Shown: one piece after another, positions 49,601-57,600 of the stretch
Numbering within the stretch: the first letter of the stretch is position 1
How the letters are laid out: each line of letters begins with the position of its first letter
NCBI RefSeq assembly: GCF_016862635.1
Contig: NZ_BONI01000004.1
Span: forward strand, 124,001-188,000
Reading direction: 5' to 3'
From: Catellatospora coxensis
GTDB lineage: Bacteria > Actinomycetota > Actinomycetes > Mycobacteriales > Micromonosporaceae
Length of the DNA stretch: 64,000 nt
The notes under the pieces: model-generated
Database searches by the model: none
What the model saw: only the letters and a program-made list of their open reading frames with translations
Told to the model about the DNA's origin: nothing
Position numbers and translations under genes: made by a program

Positions 49601-50093
49601 CGAGGTCCTCGGCGGCGACATCAAGTCCAAGCAGGCGTTCGGTGACTTCAAGCTGCACGCCGAGTTCTGGCTGCCGCTGCTGCCGGGCGACGTCACCGGA
49701 CAGCAGCGGGCCAACAGCGGCATCTACCTGCAGGACCGGTACGAACTGCAGGTGCTGGACTCGTTCGGCGACACGACTCTCGCCAACAACGAGTGCGGCG
49801 CGATCTACGAGAAGATCGCACCGTCGGTCAACGCGGCCACCGCGCCGCAGACGTGGCAGACCTACGACGTGACGTTCCGGGCGGCCCGGTACAACGGGAC
49901 CACCAAGACCGAGAACGCCCGCGTCACGGTCGTCTGGAACGGCGTCACCGTCATCAACAACGCCGAGATCAACGGCCCGACCGGCAACGGCGCGGCGGAG
50001 ACCTCGGCACCCGGTCCGCTGCGGTTCCAGGACCACGGTGACCCGGGCGCGAACCTGTTCTACCGCAACATCTGGGTGGAGCCTGTGGTCTGA
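46626..50093 (+). CDS. Large secreted PA14 - propeller - 2x F5/8C - DUF1080 protein
   Basis: This is a 1155-residue exported protein. A signal peptide (about 1-36) is followed by a PA14 domain (about 75-190: TSAQFGFEDNFYTQALGYVNIPTAGSYNFRL, LRIDFFEAGGGQQLTLQW) that binds carbohydrate. Residues 205-670 resemble the glucose/sorbosone-dehydrogenase or PVC-type propeller (FEPRVTGMDWLADGRLVICTWGG, GGLRTPHGIGWGPENGLFVTDNQG). Two near-identical F5/8-type-C discoidin domains follow (about 673-956). The C-terminal 200 residues are DUF1080, the 3-keto-glycoside hydrolase fold (LFDGTNMDNFQH, ANSGIYLQDRYELQVLDSFG). GTG 46626 follows GGAGG. A coupled oxidation/hydrolysis role in glycan attack is inferred. 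Confidence 0.9.
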   Translation: MFHPSRWARLTMAGALTTAVIAAAGWLPATAAAAAPPPQTPGITLRTFDLQVALSALCNLKPAQTPNVDKLMSTIDWTTSAQFGFEDNFYTQALGYVNIPTAGSYNFRLISDDGSRLLIDDNVVINHDGLHGATAKDGAVTLTTGYHALRIDFFEAGGGQQLTLQWQTPGSTSFVTVPNSVLSTDAGVVRVTAPGKKECEGTGDSPGDGLPLTSVHPNFNLANLRPSGFEPRVTGMDWLADGRLVICTWGGTNDSGTSQAGEVWILGNTSGNANPSTVTTKRVGSNLKEPMGLKVVDGVIYVSEKMRLTRLVDTNGDEVADQYQQVATWPYGGTFHEFAFGLMYEAPFFYLNLSVGIDYGGNTTNPQVVGNRGTTIKINKDTGAWTYVAGGLRTPHGIGWGPENGLFVTDNQGGWQPASKLVHIKQGRFFNHYLNPAGPFDSAPVTPPVIWLPQNEIGNSPSTPKYMTSGLYAGQFVIGDVTYGGLQRAAVEKINGEYQGALFRMTQGLEAGISEVNVGPDGAIYVGGIGGGGNWGQSGKLNFGLQKLIPNGNNAFDMLNMKALSNGFEIEYTQPISATTAANLATKYRVKQWRYVPTAAYGGPKIDEETLTVSSATLSADGKKVTLVINGLKAGRVVHIRSPRPFGSTNGQSLWNTEVWYTLNNIPGQAPSSNLALNKPATADSSCATSEGPAQAVNGTVNGGNADKWCSLGATKWLQVDLGSAQNLTRFVVQHAGAGGEDAGWNTRDFNIQTSTNGTSWTTAATVSGNTANTTTHNITATSARYIRLNITAGGTTGNGAARIYEFEAYGSTAPPAGNLALNKAATADSSCGTTEGPAKAVNGSVSGGNADKWCSLGATKWLQVDLGSAQTVSQLVVRHAGAGGENTAWNTRDFNLQVSTNGTSWTTVATVTANTASVTTHNITSTSARYLRLNITTPASDGNGAARIYEFEAYGTTTQPTRIVLFDGTNMDNFQHSNGTPVTWPLGNGGVEVLGGDIKSKQAFGDFKLHAEFWLPLLPGDVTGQQRANSGIYLQDRYELQVLDSFGDTTLANNECGAIYEKIAPSVNAATAPQTWQTYDVTFRAARYNGTTKTENARVTVVWNGVTVINNAEINGPTGNGAAETSAPGPLRFQDHGDPGANLFYRNIWVEPVV
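48642..49493 (+). repeat. Tandem ~415-bp direct repeat encoding paired F5/8C domains
   Basis: Copies at about 48642-49056 and 49079-49493 encode domains that agree over most of their length, both with ADKWCSLGATKWLQVDLGSAQ and ending GNGAARIYEFEAYG. DNA similarity is also high, indicating recent duplication in-frame. Confidence 0.85.
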
Positions 50094-50107
50094 TCCCCCA
50101 CAGAAAC

Positions 50108-50151
50108 AGAGGGGGCCGGTCCGGATGAGGCAGTCCGGGTCGGCCCCCTCT
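50108..50151 (+). terminator. Intrinsic terminator of the large secreted-protein gene
   Basis: Arms 50108-50118 and 50141-50151 (AGAGGGGGCCG / CGGCCCCCTCT) pair over 11 bp, with an inner CCGGA/TCCGG helix, 15 bases after the stop. Confidence 0.85.
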
Positions 50152-50324
50152 CTGTGCGCCGATAACGGCACGAACAGGGATATCATGAGATGAGCCGGAC
50201 CAGCGCCCGCCATGGGGCCAGAAAGGTCCGCGCGCCGAACCCGACGGTCGGCTGAAAACCACTGAGTTCGGAGCTGTCGCCGTGCCCGCGGACCGAGGTC
50301 CGCACGATCGCGAGGGGCACTCTC

Positions 50325-50807
50325 ATGGAGATGAAGCTTGAACTGATCATGCTGCCGGTGTCCGACGTCGACCGGGCGAAGGACTTCTATCTCGCAGCGG
50401 GATTCCGCCTGGACGTCGACAACGCCGTCGGCGAGAACTGGCGGGCGGTACACCTCACGCCGCCCGGGTCCGAGGGCTCGATCATGTTCGGCAAGGGGAT
50501 CACCACCGCCCCGCCGGGATCCGCCCAGGGCCTGTACCTGATCGTCCCGGACATCGAGCAGGCGCGCTCCTACCTCGTCGAGCGCGGTGTCGAGGTGAGC
50601 GAGGTCTTCCACGACTCGGCGGGCGTCTTCGTGCACGGCCACGACGACAAGGGCGATTTCACCTACCCGGCCGGGGACTCCGCCAAGCAGGCGGGACCGC
50701 ACCCGGATCGAGCCGCCTACGGCTCGTACGCCACCTTCACCGATCCCGACGGCAACGGCTGGGTGCTCCAGGAAGTGAAGACTCGGGCACCGGGCCGGTC
50801 GTGGTGA
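50325..50807 (+). CDS. VOC-superfamily (glyoxalase/dioxygenase-fold) protein
   Basis: This 160-residue protein has two beta-alpha-beta-beta-beta units: LELIMLPVSDVDRAKDFYLAAGFRLD at the start and GLYLIVPDIEQARSYLVERGVEVSE in the middle, ending FTDPDGNGWVLQEVKTR. The first half lacks an obvious His metal ligand, so it could be a binding protein rather than an enzyme. GAGGGG precedes ATG 50325. It is 31 bases upstream of the NmrA-type gene on the same strand, so the two may be cotranscribed, perhaps for a small electrophile or antibiotic; that is inference. Confidence 0.88.
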   Translation: MEMKLELIMLPVSDVDRAKDFYLAAGFRLDVDNAVGENWRAVHLTPPGSEGSIMFGKGITTAPPGSAQGLYLIVPDIEQARSYLVERGVEVSEVFHDSAGVFVHGHDDKGDFTYPAGDSAKQAGPHPDRAAYGSYATFTDPDGNGWVLQEVKTRAPGRSW

Positions 50808-50838
50808 AAGCCAAAGCCGCAGCCGCGCGACGAACCCC

Positions 50839-51777
50839 ATGAGTACGCCGACGACACCTGTTCTGGTGACCGGTGCGACCGGTCGCCTCGGCGGCACCGG
50901 CCGCCACGTCGCCACCGAGCTGCTCCGCCGAGGGCTGCCGGTCAGAGCCATGGTCCGCCGGCTCGACGAGCGGTCCGAGGTGCTGCGTGATGCGGGAATG
51001 GAGGTCGTGGTCGCCGACTTCTTCGACTACACCGGTCTCGTCGCCGCGCTGGAGGGGATCGAGGCCGCGTACTTCACCTATCCGGTCGGCAGCGGTCTGA
51101 CCGAGGCCGCGGGACTGTTCGCGGCCGCGGGACGCAGGCAGGGGCTGCGCCGCGTCGTGGACCTGTCCCTGGACGCCGCCTTCCCGGAAAGCACCAGCCC
51201 CCAGGGGCGTGCCCAGTGGGTCACCGAGCAGATCTTCGAGTGGGCCGGATTCGGCGGCGCCCATCTCAGGGTCGCCGCGTTCTTCATGGAGAACCTGCCC
51301 GCCCTGTACGGGCACCAGGTCCGTGAGCTGGGCGAGATCCGCAACTCCTTCGGCGACTTCGAACCGTCGTGGATCGCCGGTTCGGACGTCGGCGCGATGG
51401 GCGCGGTGCTGCTCGCCGAACCGGAGTCGGTCACCGATCGCACCACCACCGTCGGTGCGGCCGAACGCGCCGGCCACGCCGCCATCGCCGAGATCATCAG
51501 CAAGGTCACCGGCCGGCCCGTGCGTTATCGGCCTCTCCCGCCGGAGGAGTGGCGAGACGAGTTGACCGCGAATCTCGCGGCCGCCGGGCAGCCCAACCCC
51601 ACCGCCGCCGCGCACCTGTCCGCGCAGAGTGTGGCACTGCGCCACGACAGCACCCACCTGGTGACGGACGACATCCGGCGGCTGACCGGACGTCCCGCGG
51701 TCACCCTGGAGGACTTCCTGGACCGCAACCGGCGGAGTTTCCTGCCCGACCCCGGACAGGGCGCTGCCGAGGGCTGA
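50839..51777 (+). CDS. NmrA-like NAD(P)-binding protein
   Basis: This 312-residue atypical short-chain dehydrogenase has VLVTGATGRLGGTGRHVATELLRRGLPVRAMVR at its start (GxxGxxG with a two-residue insertion), VVVADFFD for the adenine contact, and RVAAFFMENL as in NmrA/QOR2-type redox sensors. The usual YxxxK catalytic pair is not visible, so it may be a redox-sensing or weak reductase protein. The 3' end is 19 bases from the convergent LuxR gene with no hairpin in between. Confidence 0.85.
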   Translation: MSTPTTPVLVTGATGRLGGTGRHVATELLRRGLPVRAMVRRLDERSEVLRDAGMEVVVADFFDYTGLVAALEGIEAAYFTYPVGSGLTEAAGLFAAAGRRQGLRRVVDLSLDAAFPESTSPQGRAQWVTEQIFEWAGFGGAHLRVAAFFMENLPALYGHQVRELGEIRNSFGDFEPSWIAGSDVGAMGAVLLAEPESVTDRTTTVGAAERAGHAAIAEIISKVTGRPVRYRPLPPEEWRDELTANLAAAGQPNPTAAAHLSAQSVALRHDSTHLVTDDIRRLTGRPAVTLEDFLDRNRRSFLPDPGQGAAEG

Positions 51778-51796
51778 CGAGGTCTCGGGTCGGCGG

Positions 51797-54604
51797 TCAC
51801 CTCGTGCCCGTCGGCCGGACGCCGTCCCCCGGGTGGGCGCTGAACGCGGCCTGCAGGTCCTTGCGCGAGGTGATGCCGAGTTTGGTGAACACCTTGCCCA
51901 GGTGCCATTCGACGGTGCGCGGGCTGATGAACAGCCGGCCGGCTATCTCGACGTTGGTGCACCCTTCCCGGGCGAGCTGGGCGACCTGGGCCTCCTGGCC
52001 GGTGAGTTCGGCGAGGGCGGAGACGGACCGCCTGCGTACGGTCTCGCCGGTGGCCAGCAGTTCCTTGCGGGCGCGTTCGGCGAAACCGTCGGCGCCGGCC
52101 CGGGTGAGCGTGTCGTACGCGGCGCGCAGCTGGTCGCGGGCCAGTCCGCGGCGGCCCTGGCGGCGCAGCCATTCGCCGTACACCAGGCGGGCGCGGCCCT
52201 GGTGGACGGTGATCCGGCAGCGGTCCAGGTGCTTGATCGCCTGGCGGTAGAGCGTGTCGGCGTCGGGGCCGTCGGTCAGCAGCGCCCGCGAGCGGGCCTC
52301 GATGCCCTTGGCCCATTCGGTCGCGGCGGCCCGGGTGCGTTCGGTGAGCCTGTCGAGCGCGGTCGCGGCGGCTTGCGGATGCCCGCTGTGGGCGGCGGCC
52401 TCGATCAGTTCGACCAGCGTCCAGCCGAACAGTCCGAGGTCTTCGTACTGGCCGGCCCGGGTCGCGCCGGCCAGGGCGTCGTCGTAGCGGGCCAGGCCGT
52501 TGTCCAGGACCGCGGCGGCGTAGTCGGCGATGGCCAGCGCGCGCCCTTCGCCGCGGTCGCCTGCGTCGCCGCGCACCGCGTCGAGGAGGCGGCGAGCGCG
52601 GGGCTCGTGGGCCCGCCAGGCGCTGAGCACCAGGGCGGGGTAGGCCATGGGGGCGGTGCCGGTGGCGGTGGAGATGGCGCTCGCCTCGTCGGCGAGGGCG
52701 GTCGCGGTGGCGAAGTCGCCGGTGTGTACGCGGTAGCAGGCTTCGTAGCTGAGCGCCATCGGCAGCAGCGCGAGGGCGCCGGCGTCGCGGGCGAGGTGCA
52801 CGGCGCCGGTGGCCAGTTCGTGCCAGGCGTCGTCGTCCCAGAGTTCGGGCGCCAGCGGTTCCGGGGTGACCGGGCAGGCCAGCCACATCCAGCGCAGGTC
52901 CGCGCCGGTCGTGGCGGAGCGCTGGTCGTCCTGGACGGTCCGCAGGGCCTGGCGCAGCGGGCCGGCCCCTGTGTGGTAGCCGTCGATGATCATGGTGGCG
53001 ACGGCGTCGAGCAGGACGTCGACCGTCCGTGGCGGGCTCGGTGCGGGGGTGGCCCGGATGGCCTGGGCGATGTCCAGGCGGCCGGGTCCGGTGTTGAGCC
53101 GGCCGGCGTAGAGGTCCGCGCCGAGGGATTCGAGCAGGGTGTCGCGGGCCAGTGCGGGGTCCAGGGGCGCCATCCGCCGGGCGGCTTCCACCAGCATCCG
53201 GGGTGCGTCGGTGCCGCGTTCCTGGAGGAAGACCAGGCGGGCGCGCAGCCGCTCGAGCTGGGCGAGGTGCGGCTCGTCCAGCGGGCCGTCGGCGGCGGCC
53301 GCGAGCATGGCATGGGCCTGGGCGAGGCCGCCCGCGTCGATGCTCGTCTGGGCGGCGGCGAGCGCTCTGGCGGCGCGCCGTGCCGGGTCGGGGGTGAGCT
53401 GGGCGCTGCGGTGCATGAACGCGGCGGCCGCGGCGGCTCCGCCTCTGCGGTGCGCCCGGCGCGCGCAGACTTCCAGGTCGGCGGCCAGGGCCTCGTCCGG
53501 CCGGGTGGCGGCCTGGCCGGCGTGCCATGCCCGGCGGTCGGGGTCTTGGTGGGGGTCGGTGGCCTGGGCCAGTGCCCGGTGGGCGGCTCGGCGCTCGGGC
53601 GCCGACGCGTTCTGGTAGATCGCTGAGCGGGCCAGGGGGTGCGGGAACCGCACCACGGTGTCGAACGTGATCAGGCCTGCGGTTTCGGCCGGCGCGGCCG
53701 CCTCCGCGCCGAGGTGTTGCAGCTCGGCGGCCTTCCACAGCAGGTCGGTGTCGCCAGTGGGCTCGGCGGCGGCGGTGAGCAGCAGGCGTCTGGTGTCGGC
53801 GGGGAGCTGCCGGAAGCGCAGGCGGAACGCGTCCTCCAGGTCCTCGGCCACGGGGCGGCGGCCGGCCAGCCACAGTCCGCCCGCCAGCTCGGCGGGCGGG
53901 ACGAGGCGGGGGATCAGGAGCAGCGCCATCGGGTTGCCGTGGGCCTCGGCGACGATGCGGTCGCGTACCCGGGGATCGAACGGGACGTGCGCGGCCGAGG
54001 TGAGCAGGCCCCGGGCGTCGGTGTCGTTGAGGCCGGGCACGGTCAGGGCGGGCAGGTCGGCCAGTTCTCCCCGGTCGCCGGGGGAGCGCAGGGTGAGGAT
54101 CATCGCGATGGGTTCGGCTGCCAGCCGCCGGGCGACGAAGGCGATGGCCTGCAGGGACTGCTCGTCGAGCCACTGGACGTCGTCGAGCAGGCAGGCCAGC
54201 GGTCGCTCGTCGGCGGCGCGGGCGAGCAGGGTGAGCGCCGCCAGGCCGACGAGGAAGGGGTTCGGCGGCGGGCCTTCGTGCAGGCCGAGCGCGGCTGCGA
54301 GGGCGTCGCGCTGCGGGCCGGGCAGCAGTGGCAGCCTGCCGAGCAGTGGTGTGCAGAGCTGGTGGAGGCCGGCGTAGGGCAGCGCCATCTCCGTCTCGAC
54401 GCCCATGGCACCGGTGACGCCGAATCCGGCGGCGTGTTCCTCGGCGTACTTCAGCAGGGTGGTCTTGCCGATGCCCGCCTCGCCGCGCAACACGAGCACC
54501 GCGCTGGTGCCCGCTCTCGCGGCGGCGAGCGCCCGGTCGAGCTCGGCCAGCTCGCGGCCGCGCCCGCGCAGGCCGATCCGGGTTCCGGCGGCGGATACCC
54601 CCAT
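51797..54604 (-). CDS. LAL-type (large ATP-binding) LuxR family regulator
   Basis: This 935-residue STAND-type activator has an N-terminal AAA/NACHT ATPase with Walker A LRGEAGIGKTTLLKYA (about 40-54) and Walker B LACLLDDVQWLDE (about 133-145). The middle 500 residues are TPR-like helical repeats that would bind a ligand or partner. The C-terminal LuxR helix-turn-helix reads LTGQEAQVAQLAREGCTNVEIAGRLFISPRTVEWHLGKVFTKLGI-like over about residues 868-915. Its start abuts the intergenic G-quadruplex motif and faces the epoxide hydrolase genes, which are plausible targets. No ribosome site is strong at ATG 54604. Confidence 0.93.
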   Translation of the reverse strand: MGVSAAGTRIGLRGRGRELAELDRALAAARAGTSAVLVLRGEAGIGKTTLLKYAEEHAAGFGVTGAMGVETEMALPYAGLHQLCTPLLGRLPLLPGPQRDALAAALGLHEGPPPNPFLVGLAALTLLARAADERPLACLLDDVQWLDEQSLQAIAFVARRLAAEPIAMILTLRSPGDRGELADLPALTVPGLNDTDARGLLTSAAHVPFDPRVRDRIVAEAHGNPMALLLIPRLVPPAELAGGLWLAGRRPVAEDLEDAFRLRFRQLPADTRRLLLTAAAEPTGDTDLLWKAAELQHLGAEAAAPAETAGLITFDTVVRFPHPLARSAIYQNASAPERRAAHRALAQATDPHQDPDRRAWHAGQAATRPDEALAADLEVCARRAHRRGGAAAAAAFMHRSAQLTPDPARRAARALAAAQTSIDAGGLAQAHAMLAAAADGPLDEPHLAQLERLRARLVFLQERGTDAPRMLVEAARRMAPLDPALARDTLLESLGADLYAGRLNTGPGRLDIAQAIRATPAPSPPRTVDVLLDAVATMIIDGYHTGAGPLRQALRTVQDDQRSATTGADLRWMWLACPVTPEPLAPELWDDDAWHELATGAVHLARDAGALALLPMALSYEACYRVHTGDFATATALADEASAISTATGTAPMAYPALVLSAWRAHEPRARRLLDAVRGDAGDRGEGRALAIADYAAAVLDNGLARYDDALAGATRAGQYEDLGLFGWTLVELIEAAAHSGHPQAAATALDRLTERTRAAATEWAKGIEARSRALLTDGPDADTLYRQAIKHLDRCRITVHQGRARLVYGEWLRRQGRRGLARDQLRAAYDTLTRAGADGFAERARKELLATGETVRRRSVSALAELTGQEAQVAQLAREGCTNVEIAGRLFISPRTVEWHLGKVFTKLGITSRKDLQAAFSAHPGDGVRPTGTR

Positions 54605-55023
54605 AGGTCGAATTTTCCCAGGTAGCAGCGCTGGCGGCGGCGGCTCGGGCCGGTTGCGATCCGGGTGAATCGGCGCTTCTGTGCCTGTTTGCGAGGTTCA
54701 CGGCACGCCCTCGGCGCCGGGGGTCGACCCGGGGGTGCACCGGGGGTCGGCACGGGGGCGGCGGGCCTGCCCGGCGGCGATCGTGGACAGGTCCGGTGCG
54801 AGCGGCGCCGGCCGGGTCCTACCACAGGGTCGGTCGTATCCCGGGCGAGACGCTCGGACGTAAAATCAACGCAGATGGGGGCATCTCATGCCTGACTAGG
54901 GCACGTCCACGCGGAACCGTCGAATCCGGGGTTCCGCGGCGAGAAAGCAAGCGGCTCTGCCGCCTTCCCGGTGCGGACCGAACGTCGTCCCACCATCCCA
55001 TCGACCACAGCAAGGAAGCTCTC
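54605..55023. promoter_or_regulatory. 419-bp divergent intergenic region with a four-tract G-quadruplex motif
   Basis: Between the LAL regulator and the first epoxide hydrolase I see no gene (an in-frame extension of the hydrolase upstream lacks a ribosome site). At 54719-54758 the plus strand has four runs of five G separated by 7, 6 and 7 bases, fitting a G-quadruplex pattern. The stretch around 54850-54885 (GGACGTAAAATCAACGCAGATG) is AT-richer and may contain the hydrolase promoter. Confidence 0.55.
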
Positions 55024-56238
55024 ATGTCTGCCATCAACGACAGTTCGGCGATCCGGCCGTTCACGGTCGAGGTCTCCGAAGCCGATCTCAAGGACATGCA
55101 CGCGCGTATCGCCCACACGCGCTGGCCCGAGAAGGAGACCGTCTCCGACCAGTCGCAGGGCCCGACCCTGGCGACCATGCAGGCGCTGGCCCAGTACTGG
55201 GCGCACGACTACGACTGGTTCCGGTGCCAGGACAGGATCAACTCGTACCCGAACTTCATCACCGAGATCGACGGGCTCGACATCCACTTCATCCACGTGC
55301 GGTCCAAGCACGAGAACGCCCTGCCGATCATCGTGTGCCACGGGTGGCCGGGTTCGGTCGTCGAGCAGCTGAAGCTCATCGAGCCGCTCACCGACCCCAC
55401 CGCGCACGGCGGCACCGCCGAGGACGCGTTCCACGTCATCATCCCGTCGATGCCGGGCTACGGCTACTCGGGCAAGCCGACCGAGGGCGGCTGGGGCCCC
55501 GACCGCATCGCCCGCGCCTACGGCGAGCTGATGAAGCGCCTGGGCTACGACCGGTACGTCGCCCAGGGCGGCGACTGGGGCGCCATCGTCGTGGACCTGA
55601 TGGGCGCGCAGGAGGTCGAGGGCCTGGTCGGCCTGCACACCAACATGGCCGGCGTGGTGCCCGCCGACATCGACAACCTGTTCCAGCGCAACGTCATCGG
55701 CGCGGCCAACGCGCTGGAGAACCTGCCGGCCGGGCTGTCCGACGAGGAGCGGGCCGTCTGCGAGCAGCTCGACTTCACCTGGAAGCACGTCGCGTACGCG
55801 CTGCAGATGGCTGGGCGGCCGCAGACCCTCACGGGGCTCGCGGACTCGCCGGTCTTCCTGGCGGCGTGGCTGCTCGACCACGATCCGCGCAGCCTGGCGC
55901 TGATCTCGCGGACGTTCGACGGCGTTGCCGAGGGCCTGACCCGCGATGACGTGCTCGACAACGTCACCCACTTCTGGCTGACGAACACAGGTGTCTCGTC
56001 CGGGCGGCTCTACGCCGAGAACCGGTTCTCCTTCTTCGGCGTCAAGGGCGTCAAGCTGCCCGTCGCGGTCAGCGTGTTCCCCGACGAGCTGTACCAGGCG
56101 CCCCGGAGCTGGGCGGAGAAGGCCTACCCGAAGCTGGTGCACTACAACCGGCTGCCCAAGGGCGGGCACTTCGCCGCCTGGGAGCAGCCGGAGTCGCTGG
56201 TGAACGAGGTGCGCACCGGCCTGCGCTCGCTGCGCTGA
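55024..56238 (+). CDS. Epoxide hydrolase (EHN-type alpha/beta hydrolase), copy 1
   Basis: This is a 404-residue epoxide hydrolase with the N-terminal EHN domain (IRPFTVEVSEADLKDMHARIAHTRWP) seen in microsomal-type enzymes. The oxyanion motif HGWPGS, nucleophile Asp in AQGGDWGAIV and catalytic His in PKGGHFAAWE are all present; lid tyrosines lie between. It opens oxiranes to diols, or acts on juvenile-hormone-like or xenobiotic epoxides. ATG 55024 follows AAGGAAG. The following gene is a close paralogue, 91 bases away on the same strand. Confidence 0.93.
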   Translation: MSAINDSSAIRPFTVEVSEADLKDMHARIAHTRWPEKETVSDQSQGPTLATMQALAQYWAHDYDWFRCQDRINSYPNFITEIDGLDIHFIHVRSKHENALPIIVCHGWPGSVVEQLKLIEPLTDPTAHGGTAEDAFHVIIPSMPGYGYSGKPTEGGWGPDRIARAYGELMKRLGYDRYVAQGGDWGAIVVDLMGAQEVEGLVGLHTNMAGVVPADIDNLFQRNVIGAANALENLPAGLSDEERAVCEQLDFTWKHVAYALQMAGRPQTLTGLADSPVFLAAWLLDHDPRSLALISRTFDGVAEGLTRDDVLDNVTHFWLTNTGVSSGRLYAENRFSFFGVKGVKLPVAVSVFPDELYQAPRSWAEKAYPKLVHYNRLPKGGHFAAWEQPESLVNEVRTGLRSLR

Positions 56239-56329
56239 GCCTGCGGGGTGACCGGGCGGCCGTACGTCGCCCGGTCACCCCGAGGTCCGTCTCCACCACC
56301 CGAACTGGACAGCGAGGAATCACCCCGCC

Positions 56330-57541
56330 ATGACAGCCGACACCGGCACCGCGATCCGGCCCTTCCGGGTCGAGTTCTCCGACGCCGACCTCGCGGACCT
56401 GCGCGCGCGGATCCTGCACACGCGCTGGCCCGACCGGGAGACCGTCGCCGACCGGTCCCAGGGCCCGCAGCTGGCCACGATGCGGGAACTCGCCCGCTAC
56501 TGGGTCGAGGAGTACGACTGGCGGCGCTGCGAGGCGCGGCTGAACTCGTACCCGAACTTCATCACCGAGATCGACGGGCTCGACATCCACTTCATCCACG
56601 TGCGCTCCGCACACCCCGACGCCCTGCCGATCGTCATCTCGCACGGCTGGCCGTACTCGGTGGCCGCGCTGTTGAAGGTCATCGAGCCGCTGACCGACCC
56701 CACCGCCCACGGCGGCAGCGCCGCCGACGCCTTCCACGTGGTCATCCCGTCGCTTCCCGGCTACGGGTTCTCGGGCAAGCCGACCGGGCCCGGCTGGGGG
56801 CCGGACCGCATCGCCCGCACCTGGGCCGAGCTCATGAAGCGGCTCGGCTACGACCGCTACGTGGCCCAGGGCGGCGACTGGGGTGCGATCATCACCGATC
56901 TGATGGCCGCGCAGGAGGTCGAGGGCCTGGTCGGCATCCACACCAACATGGCCTGCGTCGTGCCCGACGACATCGACAACCTGTTCCAGCAGAACGTCAT
57001 CGGCGCCGCCGACGCGCTGGCGAACCTGCCGGCCGGGCTGTCCGACGAGGAGCGGGCCGCGTGCGAGCAGCTCGACTTCACCTGGAAGCACGTGACGTAC
57101 GCGCTGCAGCAGGGCTCGCGGCCGCAGACGCTGACCGGCCTGGCCGACTCGCCGGTGTTCCTGGCGGCGTGGATGACCGACCTGGAGGCCAAGAGCCTGG
57201 CGCTGATCTCGCGGTCGTTCGACGGCTCGCGCGAGAGCCTGTCGCGCGACGACGTGCTCGACAACATCACGCTGTACTGGCTGACGAACACCGGTGTCTC
57301 CTCGGCGCGGCTGTACGCGGAGAACCGGTTCTCGTTCTTCGCCGCCAAGGGCGTGCGGCTCCCGGTCGCGGTGAGCGTCTTCGCCGACGAGCTCTACCTG
57401 CCGCCGCGCAGCTGGGCGCAGCGCGCTTACCCGAACCTCGTCCACTACCGCCGGCTGCCCGAGGGCGGGCACTATCCGGCGTGGGAGCAGCCGGCGGCGT
57501 TCGTCGACGAGGTCCGCACCGGCCTGCGGACGCTGCGGTAG
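56330..57541 (+). CDS. Epoxide hydrolase (EHN-type alpha/beta hydrolase), copy 2
   Basis: This 403-residue paralogue of the preceding enzyme is collinear throughout. It keeps the nucleophile GGDWGAI and the C-terminal EGGHYPAWE His, but the oxyanion-region Gly in HGWPGS is Tyr here (HGWPYS), and the lid differs in several residues (for example LKVIEP, SARLYAENRF). The pair therefore looks like a tandem duplication with divergence of the substrate pocket. GAGGAA precedes the ATG. No terminator is evident before the next operator region. Confidence 0.93.
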   Translation: MTADTGTAIRPFRVEFSDADLADLRARILHTRWPDRETVADRSQGPQLATMRELARYWVEEYDWRRCEARLNSYPNFITEIDGLDIHFIHVRSAHPDALPIVISHGWPYSVAALLKVIEPLTDPTAHGGSAADAFHVVIPSLPGYGFSGKPTGPGWGPDRIARTWAELMKRLGYDRYVAQGGDWGAIITDLMAAQEVEGLVGIHTNMACVVPDDIDNLFQQNVIGAADALANLPAGLSDEERAACEQLDFTWKHVTYALQQGSRPQTLTGLADSPVFLAAWMTDLEAKSLALISRSFDGSRESLSRDDVLDNITLYWLTNTGVSSARLYAENRFSFFAAKGVRLPVAVSVFADELYLPPRSWAQRAYPNLVHYRRLPEGGHYPAWEQPAAFVDEVRTGLRTLR

Positions 57542-57557
57542 GCCGCCACTCCTGTGT

Positions 57558-57585
57558 GGTATAAAAATACCCGTATAAAAATACC
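57558..57585. promoter_or_regulatory. Two tandem AT-rich palindromes before the methionine aminopeptidase gene
   Basis: GGTATAAAAATACC (57558-57571) and CGTATAAAAATACC (57572-57585) are adjacent 14-bp inverted repeats sharing 13 identical bases. They are strikingly AT-rich and end 4 bases before the AGGAGG ribosome site, so any factor bound here would block transcription start or elongation. The TATAAA could itself be a -10 element. Confidence 0.7.
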
Positions 57586-57600
57586 ATGCAGGAGGCTGCC

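Noticed and set aside
46524..50951. A 1475-codon open frame on the minus strand
   Set aside because: It lies antisense to the PA14/DUF1080 protein gene, has Arg/Val/Gly-biased composition with no domain, and is a typical high-GC shadow frame.
54796..55023. N-terminal extension of the first epoxide hydrolase
   Set aside because: The open frame runs upstream but the EHN family starts near ATG 55024, which has an AAGGAAG ribosome site; the extension is unlike any hydrolase.
57586..57600. ATG 57586 as the start of methionine aminopeptidase
   Set aside because: It precedes the AGGAGG site; GTG 57601 is correctly spaced from it and matches the family N-terminus.
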